NCBI RefSeq assembly: GCF_008119785.1
Contig: NZ_VSFA01000001.1
Coordinates: forward strand, 186,001-250,000
Direction: 5' to 3'
Origin: Micromonospora sp. MP36
GTDB lineage: Bacteria; Actinomycetota; Actinomycetes; Mycobacteriales; Micromonosporaceae
DNA length: 64,000 bases
Each line of letters begins with the position of its first letter. The stretch's first letter is position 1. This document shows positions 41,913-50,850 of the stretch, in pieces. The position numbers and the translations under genes were made by a program. The notes beneath the pieces are model-generated. The model saw only the letters and a list, made by a program, of their open reading frames with translations, had not been told where the DNA came from and ran no database searches.

Positions 41913-44198
41913 TCACTGGTGGGCGGCGGCGTAGGCGGCCAGGGCGGACAGCTGGGCGGGGTCGAGGGAGGGGCGGACGCGGGTGCGGGCCGCCTCGACG
42001 TGGGCGGCGGTGACCGTGGCGGCGGACAGGGACTCGCGCATCGCGGCGAGCGCCGCCTCGCGGACCAGGGCCGCGCAGTCGGCGGCCGAGAAGTCGTCCA
42101 GCTCCGCGCCGAGCGCGGCCAGGTCCACGTCGGGGGCGAGTGGCACGTTCCGGGACGCCGCGCGGAGGATCTCCGCCCGGGCCGGACCGTCCGGCGGCGG
42201 TACGTAGACCAGGCGCTCCAGCCGGCCGGGGCGCAGCAGCGCCGGGTCCACCCGGTCCGGCCGGTTGGTCGCGCCGACCACCACCACGTTGCGCAGCGCC
42301 TCCACCCCGTCCAGCTCGGTGAGCAGGGCGGCCACCACCCGGTCGGTGGTACCGCCGTCGGTGGCCTGCCCCCGGACCGGGGCGAGCGCGTCCACCTCGT
42401 CCAGGAAGACCAGGGTGGGCGCGGCCTCCCGGGCCCGGCGGAACAGCTCCCGGACCGCGCGTTCGCTCTCGCCCACCCACTTGGAGAGCAGCTCCGCACC
42501 CTTCACCGACAGCACGTTGGCCCGCCCGGAGCCGGCCAGCGCGGTGACCAGGTAGGTCTTGCCGCAGCCGGGCGGCCCGTACAGCAGGACCCCGCGCGGC
42601 GGCGTCACGCCCAGCCGGGCGAAGGTGTCCGGGTAGGTCAGCGGCCAGAGCACCGACTCGGTCAACGTCTCCTTGACCTCGTGCAGGCCGCCGACGTCGT
42701 CCAGCGTCACCGAGGCCAGTTCCAGGGTGGACGCGGCCATCGTGGTGGGCCGGACCACCTCCAGCGCGGCGGTGAAGTCGGCCATCGCCACCGTCGGTGT
42801 CTCGGCCGCCTTCTGCCGCAGGGCGGCCCGTACGCCGGCCTCGCGGACCAGCGCGGCCAGGTCGGCGGCGACGAAGCCGGGCGTCCGGGCGGCCACCTCG
42901 TCCAGCCGGACGTCCTCGGCGAGCGGCACCTGCCGGGTGAGCACGGTCAACTGCTCCCGGCGCAGCGGCTGGTCGGGCAGCGGCACGGTGATCCGCAGCG
43001 AGAGCAGGTCCGGGGCGCGCACGGCGGGATCCACCGCCTCCGGGCGGCCGGTGGTGCAGACCACCGCCGCCCCGGAAGCGACCGTCTCGGCGACCACCTG
43101 GCGGAACACCGTGGCCACCGGGCCCGGCTCGTCCGCCGGGGCGAGCGCCTCCACGTCGGTGACCAGCAGCACGGCGGCTCCGTCGGCGCGTACCGCGGCG
43201 GCGGCCTCGCGCAGCCGGCGGGCCGCCGCGTCGTTGCTCAGCGCGGCCAGCTCCGGCGCCCAGAGCGGGCAGACCCGGGCGCGTACCCGGGCGGCGACCG
43301 CGCGGACCAGCGCCGACTTGCCCGAGCCGGCCGGCCCGCTGACCAGGACGCCCAGCGACACGGTGGTGCCCAGCCGCCGCAGCACCTCCCGGTGGTGGAA
43401 GCCCAGGTCGAGCAGCTCGGTCAGCTCCTCGGCCTGGGACCGCAGCCCGGGCAGCTCGTCCACGTCCGGCGCCTCGGCCGGCTCGACGAGTTCGGGCTCG
43501 GTCGGGGTGGGGGCGGTCCACTCGGTCCCGGCGCCGGACGGTCGGTTGACCGGGGCCCGGCGGCCGGGCTCGGCGGTCGGCCGGCCATTCGGGTACGGGC
43601 CGGCGGCGCCGGGGCCGTGGGTGGCCGGGCCGTGCTCCCAGCCGACCACCGTGTCCATGGTGACCAGCGCGCCGGCCCCCGGTTCCGCCGTGACCACGGT
43701 GAGCAGGGTGCTGGTCCACGCGTATCCGACGGTGTTGGCGAGGCTGCGCCGGGCGGCCTCGACCAGGCCGCGGACCGCCGCGTCGGGCAGCACGTCCTGG
43801 GGCAGCAGCGAGACGTCGTCCCCGGCGGTGACCACCTTGCCGAGCAGGGCGAGCCGGAGCATCTCCGGGGAGACCGCGGCGACGATCGCGACCGGCCCGC
43901 TCAGGGTCACCCGGCGGGCGGGGGTCACCGGCAGCGGGCTCACCGTCACCTGCCCGCCGTCCCGCACGCCGAGGTTGCCCAGCAGCAGGTCGTCGGCGTA
44001 GAGCAGGGCGGTGCTCGCGGTCGGTTCGGCCGCGGCCACGATGCCGGCGGTCACCCGGCGACCGGCCAGGCGTACCGGATCGCCGGGGCGCAGCGCCAGC
44101 GCGGTCAGCACCTCGGGGTGCAGGCGGACCACGCCGCGCCGGGCGTCCAGCGCCGCCGGGCGCAGGCTCGCGGTCAGGGTCAGCTCGGGTTCCGCCAC
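41913..44198 (-). CDS. CDC48/VCP-like AAA ATPase
   Basis: A 761-residue protein with a CDC48-type N-domain (residues 1-190) and two AAA modules. D1 (about 285-500) has Walker A GPAGSGKSALVRAV but a degenerate Walker B (LLVTDVEAL, Val for Glu) and no arginine-finger R-P-G-R. D2 (about 520-740) is intact: GPPGCGKTYLVTAL, TLVFLDEVDAL, GATNRPDRVDPALLRPGRLE. D1 probably binds but does not hydrolyse ATP. Such proteins unfold or extract substrates. GTG 44198 is assumed; 44225 is also open. It converges on the gvp operon; a link to vesicles is unproven. Confidence 0.88.
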   Translation of the reverse strand: MAEPELTLTASLRPAALDARRGVVRLHPEVLTALALRPGDPVRLAGRRVTAGIVAAAEPTASTALLYADDLLLGNLGVRDGGQVTVSPLPVTPARRVTLSGPVAIVAAVSPEMLRLALLGKVVTAGDDVSLLPQDVLPDAAVRGLVEAARRSLANTVGYAWTSTLLTVVTAEPGAGALVTMDTVVGWEHGPATHGPGAAGPYPNGRPTAEPGRRAPVNRPSGAGTEWTAPTPTEPELVEPAEAPDVDELPGLRSQAEELTELLDLGFHHREVLRRLGTTVSLGVLVSGPAGSGKSALVRAVAARVRARVCPLWAPELAALSNDAAARRLREAAAAVRADGAAVLLVTDVEALAPADEPGPVATVFRQVVAETVASGAAVVCTTGRPEAVDPAVRAPDLLSLRITVPLPDQPLRREQLTVLTRQVPLAEDVRLDEVAARTPGFVAADLAALVREAGVRAALRQKAAETPTVAMADFTAALEVVRPTTMAASTLELASVTLDDVGGLHEVKETLTESVLWPLTYPDTFARLGVTPPRGVLLYGPPGCGKTYLVTALAGSGRANVLSVKGAELLSKWVGESERAVRELFRRAREAAPTLVFLDEVDALAPVRGQATDGGTTDRVVAALLTELDGVEALRNVVVVGATNRPDRVDPALLRPGRLERLVYVPPPDGPARAEILRAASRNVPLAPDVDLAALGAELDDFSAADCAALVREAALAAMRESLSAATVTAAHVEAARTRVRPSLDPAQLSALAAYAAAHQ

Positions 44199-44253
44199 CC
44201 GCCCGACAGTAGCCGCCGGCACCACCTGGCGTCCGCGGCGCGCGTCCGCCGGG

Positions 44254-44724
44254 TCAGCGCGGGCCCGGGTCCTCCAGCAGCGAGGGGTCGCGCCGGACCA
44301 TCTCGGCCAGCCGGGCCGCCGGGTCCGGGCCCTCCCGGTCCGGCCCGGGGGACGGCACCGGGGTCACCGGCACCGGCCAGGCCGGCGGGGCCGGCGGTGA
44401 CGCGGGCACGGGGCCGACCGTCACCTCCCGGCCCGTCCAGGCGACCCGCAGCGGGTACGCCTGCCCGCCGTGCTCCACCCGCAGGGTGACCGCCAACCCG
44501 GGGTGTTCGGCGACCACTCGGCGTACCGCCTCGGCCACCTCCTCGACCGGGTGCACCTGATCCGGCCCGGTCCCGCCGCGCAGCCGGTACGCGCCGTGCC
44601 CGTCCCGCCGCGCCACCGTGGGCGGCGCCTCGTCCCGGTCGGCCCCGTCGCCGGCCTCCCGGCGGCGCAGGGCCTCCTCGCGGCGCGCCAGCCGGGCCAG
44701 GGTCTCGTCCAGATCGCCTCTCAT
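44254..44724 (-). CDS. Hypothetical protein upstream of the AAA ATPase
   Basis: A 156-residue protein from ATG 44724, which follows GGGGTGG. The N-terminus is a charged helix (LDETLARLARREEALRRREA). The middle (YRLRGGTGPDQVHPVEEVAE, HPGLAVTLRVEHGGQAYPLR) looks like a small alpha/beta domain. A Pro-rich stretch and a short C-terminal helix (AARLAEMVRRDPSLLED) follow. No known family was recognised. It ends 56 bp before the AAA start and may be co-transcribed. Confidence 0.6.
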   Translation of the reverse strand: MRGDLDETLARLARREEALRRREAGDGADRDEAPPTVARRDGHGAYRLRGGTGPDQVHPVEEVAEAVRRVVAEHPGLAVTLRVEHGGQAYPLRVAWTGREVTVGPVPASPPAPPAWPVPVTPVPSPGPDREGPDPAARLAEMVRRDPSLLEDPGPR

Positions 44725-45236
44725 CGTGTCCACCCCTTTCGTCGAGAACGGACCGCGCAGGCAGCGACGGGTCCGGTACCCGGTTCCGCGCCAAACCACT
44801 CCAGCATCGCTGCGGCATTCGTCAACTCGGCGATCAACCGCGGGCTGCGCGGCCCGCCGGCCGACCGCCTCTCGTACGGCCTCGCGCGAAGCACGGCGAC
44901 TTCCAGTTCGGCGGTAAGCGTCCCGTGCACCGGACCGGAACGTAGCCCAGCACAGCCCGGGTGTGATCGCCGACACCGAGTCGGCTAGGCGTCACTCCCG
45001 GCGCGGATGACGGGTCGTCGACCGGCCGGGCGCGCTGCGTGCCGGGACGGTCGTCGGGATGGCGGGATCGGCGGGGTTCGCGCCCGTAGATGCGATTTCA
45101 CGGCATCCGAAGTCGTCCCGCTGAGCCGGCCTCGACGGACCACGGTCGACGGATCCCGCGCACCGAACGGCGCACCCGGACGAACGTACGGCGGATCTCA
45201 GGGAACGCTCAGCGTCCGGGCCGTAGCGTGTGCCGC
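44725..45236. other. Intergenic region between divergent genes
   Basis: About 510 bp without a supported gene. It must hold the promoters of the AAA-side operon and the hydrolase-ABC fusion. Open frames here are low-complexity Arg strings. No strong palindrome was found beyond short imperfect ones. Confidence 0.5.
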
Positions 45237-48107
45237 ATGAGATCACCGCTCGCCGTCGCGCGGCTCCGGCGTGCCCTGGCCACCCGCCGTCGCCGAGTCG
45301 TCGCCGCGGTGGCGGTGGTCGCCCTGGTCGCCGCCGCCGTGGCCTGGGCGGCCCGGCCGCAGCGATCCGGCTTCCGGACCGAGTCGGCGCTGGTGACCGT
45401 CCGTTCCGGAGCCGCCGGCGACCAGCCGGTCGACCTGGACACCACGCTCTACCTGCCGCGGGACGCGTCGGCCCGGCACCGGGTGCCGGCGGTGCTGCTG
45501 GCGCACGGCTTCGGCGGCACCAAGGAGTCGGTCCGCTCCGACGCGGAGGACCTGGCCGACCGGGGGTACGCGGTGCTCACCTGGACCGCCCGGGGCTTCG
45601 GCCGCAGCGGCGGCGAGATCCACCTGGACAGTCCGGACTACGAGGTGCGGGACGCCCAGCGACTGCTCGACCGGCTCGCCACCCGCCCGGACATCCGCCT
45701 CGACGCCGCCGGCGACCCCCGGGTCGGCGTGGTCGGCGGCTCGTACGGCGGCGGCCTGGCGCTGCTGCTGGCCGCCCAGGACCGCCGGGTCGACGCGATC
45801 GTCCCGATGATCACCTGGAACGACCTGTCCCGGGCCTTCCTGCCGGAGAGCACCGGCAAGGCGCCCACCGAGGGCGTGTTCAAGAAGGGCTGGGCCGGCA
45901 TGTTCTTCGGTGGCGGCGGCAACGCCGGCTCCGGCCCGGCCGGCATCTCCGGCACCAGCGCCGGCCAGCCCGAGGGCGCCCCGGCGTCGGCCGGCGCGCC
46001 GAGCCCGCAGCCCGGCGCTGGGCCCGGCACGGGCTCCGGGCGCGCCCCCGGCGGCGCCGCCGACCCGTCCTGCGGCCGCTTCGCCGCCGACGTCTGCGCC
46101 GCGTACCTGCGGATCGCCACCACCGGACGGGCCGACGCCGCGGCGGTCGACCTGCTGCGCCGCTCCTCCCCGGCCGGGGTGCTCGACCGGATCAAGGCGC
46201 CCACCCTGCTGGTGCAGGGGGAGGCGGACACCCTCTTCCCGCTCACCGAGGCGGACGCCAACGCGCGCGGGATCGCCGCCGCCGGTACGCCGGTCCGGGT
46301 CGCCTGGTTCACCGGCGGCCACGACGGCGGCACCGGCCCGACCTCCGACTCGGACCGGGTGAAGTTCCTCACCGCCCAGTGGCTCGACCACTACGTCAAG
46401 GGCGACGGTGCCGCGCCGGGCGGGTCCTTCACCTTCTCCCGGATCGCCGGCTTCGACGCGCTCGACCGGGGCCTGGTGGCCACCGGCTACCACACCACCG
46501 ACTATCCCGGCGTGGCCGGCCAGAGCCGCCACGAGGTCGCGCTGGCCGGACCCGCCCAGTCGATCGCCAACCCGCCCAACGGCAACCCGGCGGCCATCTC
46601 CGCGGTGCCGTTCGCCGGGGCGATCGGCTCGCTGCTGGACGGGGTGGCCGGTGACATTCCCGGCCAGCACGCCCGGTTCGAGTCCGCCCCGCTGACCGAC
46701 GCGGTCGACGTGGTCGGCGCGCCCACCGTGCGGATCCGGGCGGCCTCGCCCACCGGCGAGGCGGTGCTCTTCGTCAAGCTCTACGACGTCGACCCGAAGG
46801 GCGCGGCCACCCTCCCCGACGGGCTGGTCGCGCCGGTCCGGCTCACCGGCCTGCCGAAGACGCTCGACGCCGCGCAGCCGGTGGCGGTCACCCTGCCGGC
46901 GATCGTCCGCCGGGTCGAGGCCGGGCACCGGCTGCGGGTCGTGGTGGCCACCTCCGACCAGGCGTACGCCACCCCGGCCGAGCCGGTGGTGCACACCGTG
47001 GCCCTCGGCGGCGGTCCGTTGGTGCTGCCCACGGTCGACGCCCAGCCGATCCCCACCACCGCCACGGTCTGGCGCTGGGTGCTGGTCGGCCTGCTCGCCG
47101 CGATCGCGGTCGGGCTCGCCGTGGTCGTCCTGGTCGCCCGGCGCCGGCACCGCCGCCAGGACAGCTCGGTCCACCCGGAGTACGCGGGCGTCCCGCTCGC
47201 CGTCCGCCAGCTCCGCAAGGAGTACGCGGACGGCTTCGTCGCCGTCTCCAACGTGGACTTCGAGGTGCACCCCGGTCAGGTGATGGGCCTGCTCGGCCCG
47301 AACGGCGCCGGCAAGACCACTACGCTGCGGGTGCTGATGGGGCTGACCCAGCCCACCGCCGGCGAGATCTACGTCTTCGGGCACCGGCTGGTGCCCGGCT
47401 CGCCGGTGCTCTCCCGGATCGGGGCGCTGGTGGAGGGGCCGGGCTTCCTGCCGCACCTGTCCGGCCTGGAGAACCTGAAGGCGTACTGGCGGGCGACCGG
47501 GCGGCCCTGGGCGGACGCGCACTTCGACGAGGCGCTGGAGATCGCCGGGCTGGGCGACTCGGTGCATCGTAAGACCCGCAAGTACAGCCACGGCATGCGG
47601 CAGCGGCTCGCCATCGCCCAGGCCATGCTGGGCCTGCCGGAGCTGCTGGTGCTCGACGAGCCGACGGACGGCCTCGACCCGCCGCAGATCGCCGAGATGC
47701 GCCGGGTGCTCCAGCGGTACGCCACCGACGGTCGCGCTGTGCTGGTCTCCAGCCACCTGCTGGCCGAGGTGGAGCAGACCTGCACCCACGCGGTGGTGGT
47801 CAACAAGGGGCGGATCGTCGCCTCCGGGCCGGTCGGGGAGATCGTCGGCGAGTCGCCGAGCGTGCTGTTCGAGGTGAGCGACCCAGACGCGGCGCGCGGC
47901 GTGCTGAGGCGGCTGCACGGCGTACGGGTGCTGCCGGACGGTGACGGCGGGCTGGTGGTGGACACCAACGGCACGGCCCGCAGCGAGGTGGTGGCCGAGC
48001 TGGTCCGGGCCGGCATCGGGGTGGACCGGGTGGTGCCCCGCCGTCGCCTGGAGGACGCGTTCCTCGCCCTGGTCGGCGAGAACTCCCGAGGAAGCGGGGA
48101 CCGGTGA
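45237..48107 (+). CDS. Fusion: membrane-anchored alpha/beta hydrolase (CocE/X-Pro peptidase-like) and ABC ATPase
   Basis: A 956-residue chimera. An N-terminal signal-anchor helix (residues about 20-40) precedes an alpha/beta hydrolase with an HGFGGTKE oxyanion region and nucleophile Ser169 in GGSYGGG; a Gly/Pro-rich insert (about 215-275) and an X-Pro dipeptidyl peptidase C-terminal beta domain follow. A second helix (about 612-634) ends in a basic stop-transfer. The last 320 residues are an ABC ATPase: GPNGAGKTTTLRVL, YSHGMRQRLAIAQAM, LLVLDEPTDGLDP. The hydrolase would sit outside and the ATPase inside. The stop overlaps the permease start by four bases (GTGA). Confidence 0.88.
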   Translation: MRSPLAVARLRRALATRRRRVVAAVAVVALVAAAVAWAARPQRSGFRTESALVTVRSGAAGDQPVDLDTTLYLPRDASARHRVPAVLLAHGFGGTKESVRSDAEDLADRGYAVLTWTARGFGRSGGEIHLDSPDYEVRDAQRLLDRLATRPDIRLDAAGDPRVGVVGGSYGGGLALLLAAQDRRVDAIVPMITWNDLSRAFLPESTGKAPTEGVFKKGWAGMFFGGGGNAGSGPAGISGTSAGQPEGAPASAGAPSPQPGAGPGTGSGRAPGGAADPSCGRFAADVCAAYLRIATTGRADAAAVDLLRRSSPAGVLDRIKAPTLLVQGEADTLFPLTEADANARGIAAAGTPVRVAWFTGGHDGGTGPTSDSDRVKFLTAQWLDHYVKGDGAAPGGSFTFSRIAGFDALDRGLVATGYHTTDYPGVAGQSRHEVALAGPAQSIANPPNGNPAAISAVPFAGAIGSLLDGVAGDIPGQHARFESAPLTDAVDVVGAPTVRIRAASPTGEAVLFVKLYDVDPKGAATLPDGLVAPVRLTGLPKTLDAAQPVAVTLPAIVRRVEAGHRLRVVVATSDQAYATPAEPVVHTVALGGGPLVLPTVDAQPIPTTATVWRWVLVGLLAAIAVGLAVVVLVARRRHRRQDSSVHPEYAGVPLAVRQLRKEYADGFVAVSNVDFEVHPGQVMGLLGPNGAGKTTTLRVLMGLTQPTAGEIYVFGHRLVPGSPVLSRIGALVEGPGFLPHLSGLENLKAYWRATGRPWADAHFDEALEIAGLGDSVHRKTRKYSHGMRQRLAIAQAMLGLPELLVLDEPTDGLDPPQIAEMRRVLQRYATDGRAVLVSSHLLAEVEQTCTHAVVVNKGRIVASGPVGEIVGESPSVLFEVSDPDAARGVLRRLHGVRVLPDGDGGLVVDTNGTARSEVVAELVRAGIGVDRVVPRRRLEDAFLALVGENSRGSGDR

Positions 48108-48994
48108 TGGGACAGTCGTCATCCGTGGCCACGGTGGACCGGGGCGGGGCGGCGCGGGGCTACCGGCCGTCGGCGACCCTGCCGTTCCTGGCCGAGTTCC
48201 GCCGGCAGGCGTCGCGCCGGCGTACCCAGCTCGCGCTGGGGTTCATGGTGCTGCTGCCCTTGATCATCCTGGTCGCCTTCCAGTTCAACTCCGGCGAGGA
48301 CGACCGCGGCGGCCGGGGGGAGTTCTCCAGCCTGGCCGACCTGGCCACCTCCGGCGGGCTGAACTTCACCCTGTTCACCATCCTGGTCTCGGCGTCGTTC
48401 CTGCTGGTCGTGGTGGTGGCGCTTTTCTGCGGCGACACGGTGGCCAGCGAGGCGAGCTGGGGCAGCCTGCGCTACCTGCTGGCCGTCCCGGTGCCCCGGG
48501 CCCGGTTGCTCACGGTGAAGCTGCTGGTCGCGCTCGCGTACTCGGGGCTGGCCCTGCTGCTGCTCGCCGCCACCGCGCTGCTCGCCGGCACCCTCCGGTA
48601 CGGCTGGTCCCCGCTGCGCAGCCAGGTCGCCGCCGAGCTGGCCCCGGCCGACGGGCTGGTCCGCCTGCTCGCGATCCTCGGCTACCTGGCGGTCGTCCTG
48701 CTGGTGGTGGCCGGGCTGGCGTTCCTGCTCTCGGTGAGCACGGACGCCGCGCTCGGTGCGGTCGGCGGGGCGGTGCTGCTCTGGATCCTCTCCAGCATCC
48801 TGGACCAGATCACCGCGCTGGGCGGCCTGCGGGCCCTGCTGCCGACCCACTACAGCAGCGCCTGGCTGGGCCTGCTCTCCACCCCGATGCAGACCGACGA
48901 CGTGGTACGCGGCGCCATCTCGGCGATCGTCTACGCCACCGTCTTCTGGGGCCTGGCCTTCTGGCGGTTCACCCGCAAGGACGTCACGAGCTGA
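48104..48994 (+). CDS. ABC-2 type permease, partner of the fusion protein
   Basis: A 296-residue membrane protein with six hydrophobic segments: LALGFMVLLPLIILVAF near residue 46, then FTLFTILVSASFLLVVVVAL, LALLLLAATALLAG, LLAILGYLAVVLLVVAGLAF, ALGAVGGAVLLWIL and AISAIVYATVFWGLAFW. The EASWGSLRYLLAVPVPRARL block is the ABC-2 coupling region. GTG 48104 overlaps the fusion stop; ATG 48107 is an alternative. Confidence 0.88.
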   Translation: MMGQSSSVATVDRGGAARGYRPSATLPFLAEFRRQASRRRTQLALGFMVLLPLIILVAFQFNSGEDDRGGRGEFSSLADLATSGGLNFTLFTILVSASFLLVVVVALFCGDTVASEASWGSLRYLLAVPVPRARLLTVKLLVALAYSGLALLLLAATALLAGTLRYGWSPLRSQVAAELAPADGLVRLLAILGYLAVVLLVVAGLAFLLSVSTDAALGAVGGAVLLWILSSILDQITALGGLRALLPTHYSSAWLGLLSTPMQTDDVVRGAISAIVYATVFWGLAFWRFTRKDVTS

Positions 48995-49002
48995 CCGTTT
49001 CG

Positions 49003-49058
49003 TTGAGATCTTGGTAGGAAACCGTCCCTCCAGGGGCCATTTCCTACCAAGATCTCAA
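49003..49058. repeat. 19-bp perfect inverted repeat between convergent genes
   Basis: TTGAGATCTTGGTAGGAAA (49003-49021) and its exact reverse complement (49040-49058) flank an 18-nt loop. It lies just after the permease stop and before the end of the arsR-type gene on the other strand. Confidence 0.9.
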
Positions 49059-49132
49059 ACCGTGCCGTCACCGTCACGCGCTTGATCCTGCCAGGCGTCG
49101 TCCGAGGGGCCGGGGGCGGTCGGCGCGCCGGG

Positions 49133-49450
49133 TCAGGAGTGCTCGGCGGGCGTGGTGCTGCGGCTGAGGACCGCGTCCAGCAGGCCCGGGTAGAGGTGCT
49201 CCAGTTCGTCCCGGCGCAGCCGCACGTACCGGCTGGTGCCGGCCACCCGGGTCCGGGTCAGGCCGGCCTCGCGCAGCACCTTGAGGTGGTGGCTGCGGGT
49301 CGCCTTGGAGACGCCGAACTCGAAGGTGCCGCAGGCGTACTCACCGCCCTCGGCGAGGGCGCGCACGATCTGCAGCCGTACGTCGTCGGCCAGGGCGGCC
49401 AGCACGGCGGTGACCGGTACCTCGCGCAGTTCGGGTTCGTGCAGCTCCAT
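49133..49450 (-). CDS. ArsR-family transcription regulator
   Basis: A 105-residue winged-helix repressor: VTAVLAALADDVRLQIVRAL, CGTFEFGVSKATRSHHLKVL (recognition helix), RVAGTSRYVRLRRDELEHLY (wing and tail). No cysteine metal site of the ArsR or SmtB kind is seen; the single Cys in YACGTF is not part of a CxC. It is divergent from an EamA exporter, with two matching palindromes between them. ATG 49450 is preferred to an upstream ATG at 49477, because homology starts here. Confidence 0.88.
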   Translation of the reverse strand: MELHEPELREVPVTAVLAALADDVRLQIVRALAEGGEYACGTFEFGVSKATRSHHLKVLREAGLTRTRVAGTSRYVRLRRDELEHLYPGLLDAVLSRSTTPAEHS

Positions 49451-49467
49451 GTGACCAGGGTAACCCA

Positions 49468-49528
49468 TGTTCGACAATCGTCGAACAAGCTCCTAGAGTC
49501 GGCCGTGCTGGTTCGACGATACTCGAAC
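49468..49528. promoter_or_regulatory. Two ArsR-type operators
   Basis: TGTTCGACAATCGTCGAACA (49468-49487) is a perfect palindrome around AATC apart from its centre. A second site, GTTCGACGATACTCGAAC (49511-49528), matches with one mismatch. They lie 25 bp apart, covering the divergent promoters. Confidence 0.7.
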
Positions 49529-49540
49529 ATTGGAGCTGAC

Positions 49541-50533
49541 ATGCGCTCTCGTCACGCCGCCTTCCCGCTCTTCGCCGTGCTGAGCTGGGGCGTCATGTTT
49601 CCCGTCCTGGCCAACGCGCTCACCCGGGTGGACGCGCTCAACCTGACCACCGCCCGGTACGTCCTCGCCGCCGCCGTGCTCGTCGCCCTGCTGCTGGCCC
49701 GGGAGGGGTGGACCGCGCTGCGCGCGGACGGCCGCGGGACCGAGGCGGTGCTGCTCGGCGTGGTCGGGTTCGCCGGCTTCAACGTGCTCACCAACCTCGC
49801 CCTCGGGCACGCCGCGCCGCAGCAGATCGCCCTCTTCGCCGCCACCACGCCCCTGGTCACCCAGCTCGTCCGCTGGGCGCGCGACGGCGTACGGCCCCGG
49901 CCGGCGCTGCTCGGCCTCTCGCTGGTCGCCCTGGTCGGCGTGGGTCTAGTGATCACCCGCGGCCGGCTCGACGGGCTCGGCCAGTTCGGGGTCGGCGGGC
50001 TGCTCATGATCGGTGCGGTGATCAGCTGGGCGATCTACACCCACGGCGCGAGTCGCTTCCCCGAGTACTCCCCGCTGCGCTACACCACCCTGACCGCCGT
50101 CGCCGGCACGGTCGCCATGCTGGCCGCCAGCGCCGTCGCCGACCTCACCGGGCTCCAGCACGCCCCGGCCGCCGCCGACCTCGTCGCGGTCGCCCCGCAG
50201 CTCGCGTACGCCGTGGTGGTCGCTGCCGTCCTCGCGGTCCTCGCCTGGAACACCGGGGTACGCCGGCTCGGCGCCGCCGACGCCGCGCTGTTCATGAACC
50301 TGGTCCCGGTGACCACGTTCGCGGTGCAGACCCTCCGCGGCTACCGGCCCGGCACCGTGGAGCTGGCCGGCGCGGCCCTGACCATCGCCGCCCTGGTCGC
50401 CGCGAACCTCGCCGGCCGTGCCCGGACGGCGCGCCCGGCCGCCGGCGCCGCTCCGGCGGCCGCCGGTCCCGCCCGGGTCGCCGTCACCGATCACCCGGCG
50501 GTGGTCGACCCGGTCGCCGTCGCGGCCCGCTGA
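49541..50533 (+). CDS. EamA-family (DMT superfamily) transporter
   Basis: A 330-residue polytopic protein with ten hydrophobic segments in two EamA halves. The first half opens FPLFAVLSWGVMFPVLANAL and the second ends GAALTIAALVAANLAG. The tail of about 45 residues is Ala/Pro/Val-rich and cytoplasmic. GGAG lies five bases before the ATG. Likely repressed by the divergent ArsR. The substrate is unknown. Confidence 0.9.
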   Translation: MRSRHAAFPLFAVLSWGVMFPVLANALTRVDALNLTTARYVLAAAVLVALLLAREGWTALRADGRGTEAVLLGVVGFAGFNVLTNLALGHAAPQQIALFAATTPLVTQLVRWARDGVRPRPALLGLSLVALVGVGLVITRGRLDGLGQFGVGGLLMIGAVISWAIYTHGASRFPEYSPLRYTTLTAVAGTVAMLAASAVADLTGLQHAPAAADLVAVAPQLAYAVVVAAVLAVLAWNTGVRRLGAADAALFMNLVPVTTFAVQTLRGYRPGTVELAGAALTIAALVAANLAGRARTARPAAGAAPAAAGPARVAVTDHPAVVDPVAVAAR

Positions 50534-50578
50534 CCGCCACCCTCCGCACCGGCAGCGGGACCGGCGGGGACAGTTGCC

Positions 50579-50620
50579 CGGAAAGAGTGGTCTGCCGTTC
50601 TCGCAGGCCACTCTTTTCCG
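50579..50620 (+). terminator. Terminator after the EamA gene
   Basis: CGGAAAGAGTGG-T-CTGC and GCAG-G-CCACTCTTTTCCG form a long stem with a TTTT within its 3' arm. It resembles the hairpin at 16395-16438. Confidence 0.8.
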
Positions 50621-50708
50621 TGCTCGTATCCGGCGCGGTAGCTCACAGCGTGGGAACCCGGCTCGGCGGCGGGACGGAGTCTGCTTAGACTCGGTGGCAC
50701 AACTGCAT

Positions 50709-50842
50709 ACCTCATCCAGAGGGGCTGAGGGATACGGCCCGATGACGCCCCGGCAACCACCCGCGCGCTCGACGACGAGCGACGCCGGCAGGTGCCAATT
50801 CCGTCCCCGCCGCACGAGGCGATGCGGGGGAAGATGAGAGGA
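50709..50842 (+). promoter_or_regulatory. SAM-I (S-box) riboswitch controlling thrC
   Basis: The S-box core is clear: CTCATCCAGAGGGGCTGAGG, then GGCCCGATGACGCCCCGGCA and ACC; further on GGTGCCAATTCC and GGGGGAAGATGAG. The P1 arms CTCATC (50711) and GATGAG (50833) pair. The ribosome site GAGAGGA (50836-50842) begins inside the 3' arm of P1, eight bases before the thrC ATG. So SAM binding should hide it and reduce translation. No separate terminator is present. Confidence 0.9.
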
Positions 50843-50850
50843 CCCTCGAC

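Noticed and set aside
45243..48122. A 959-codon open frame antisense to the hydrolase-ABC fusion
   Set aside because: Composition-driven; the plus strand carries all ABC and hydrolase motifs.
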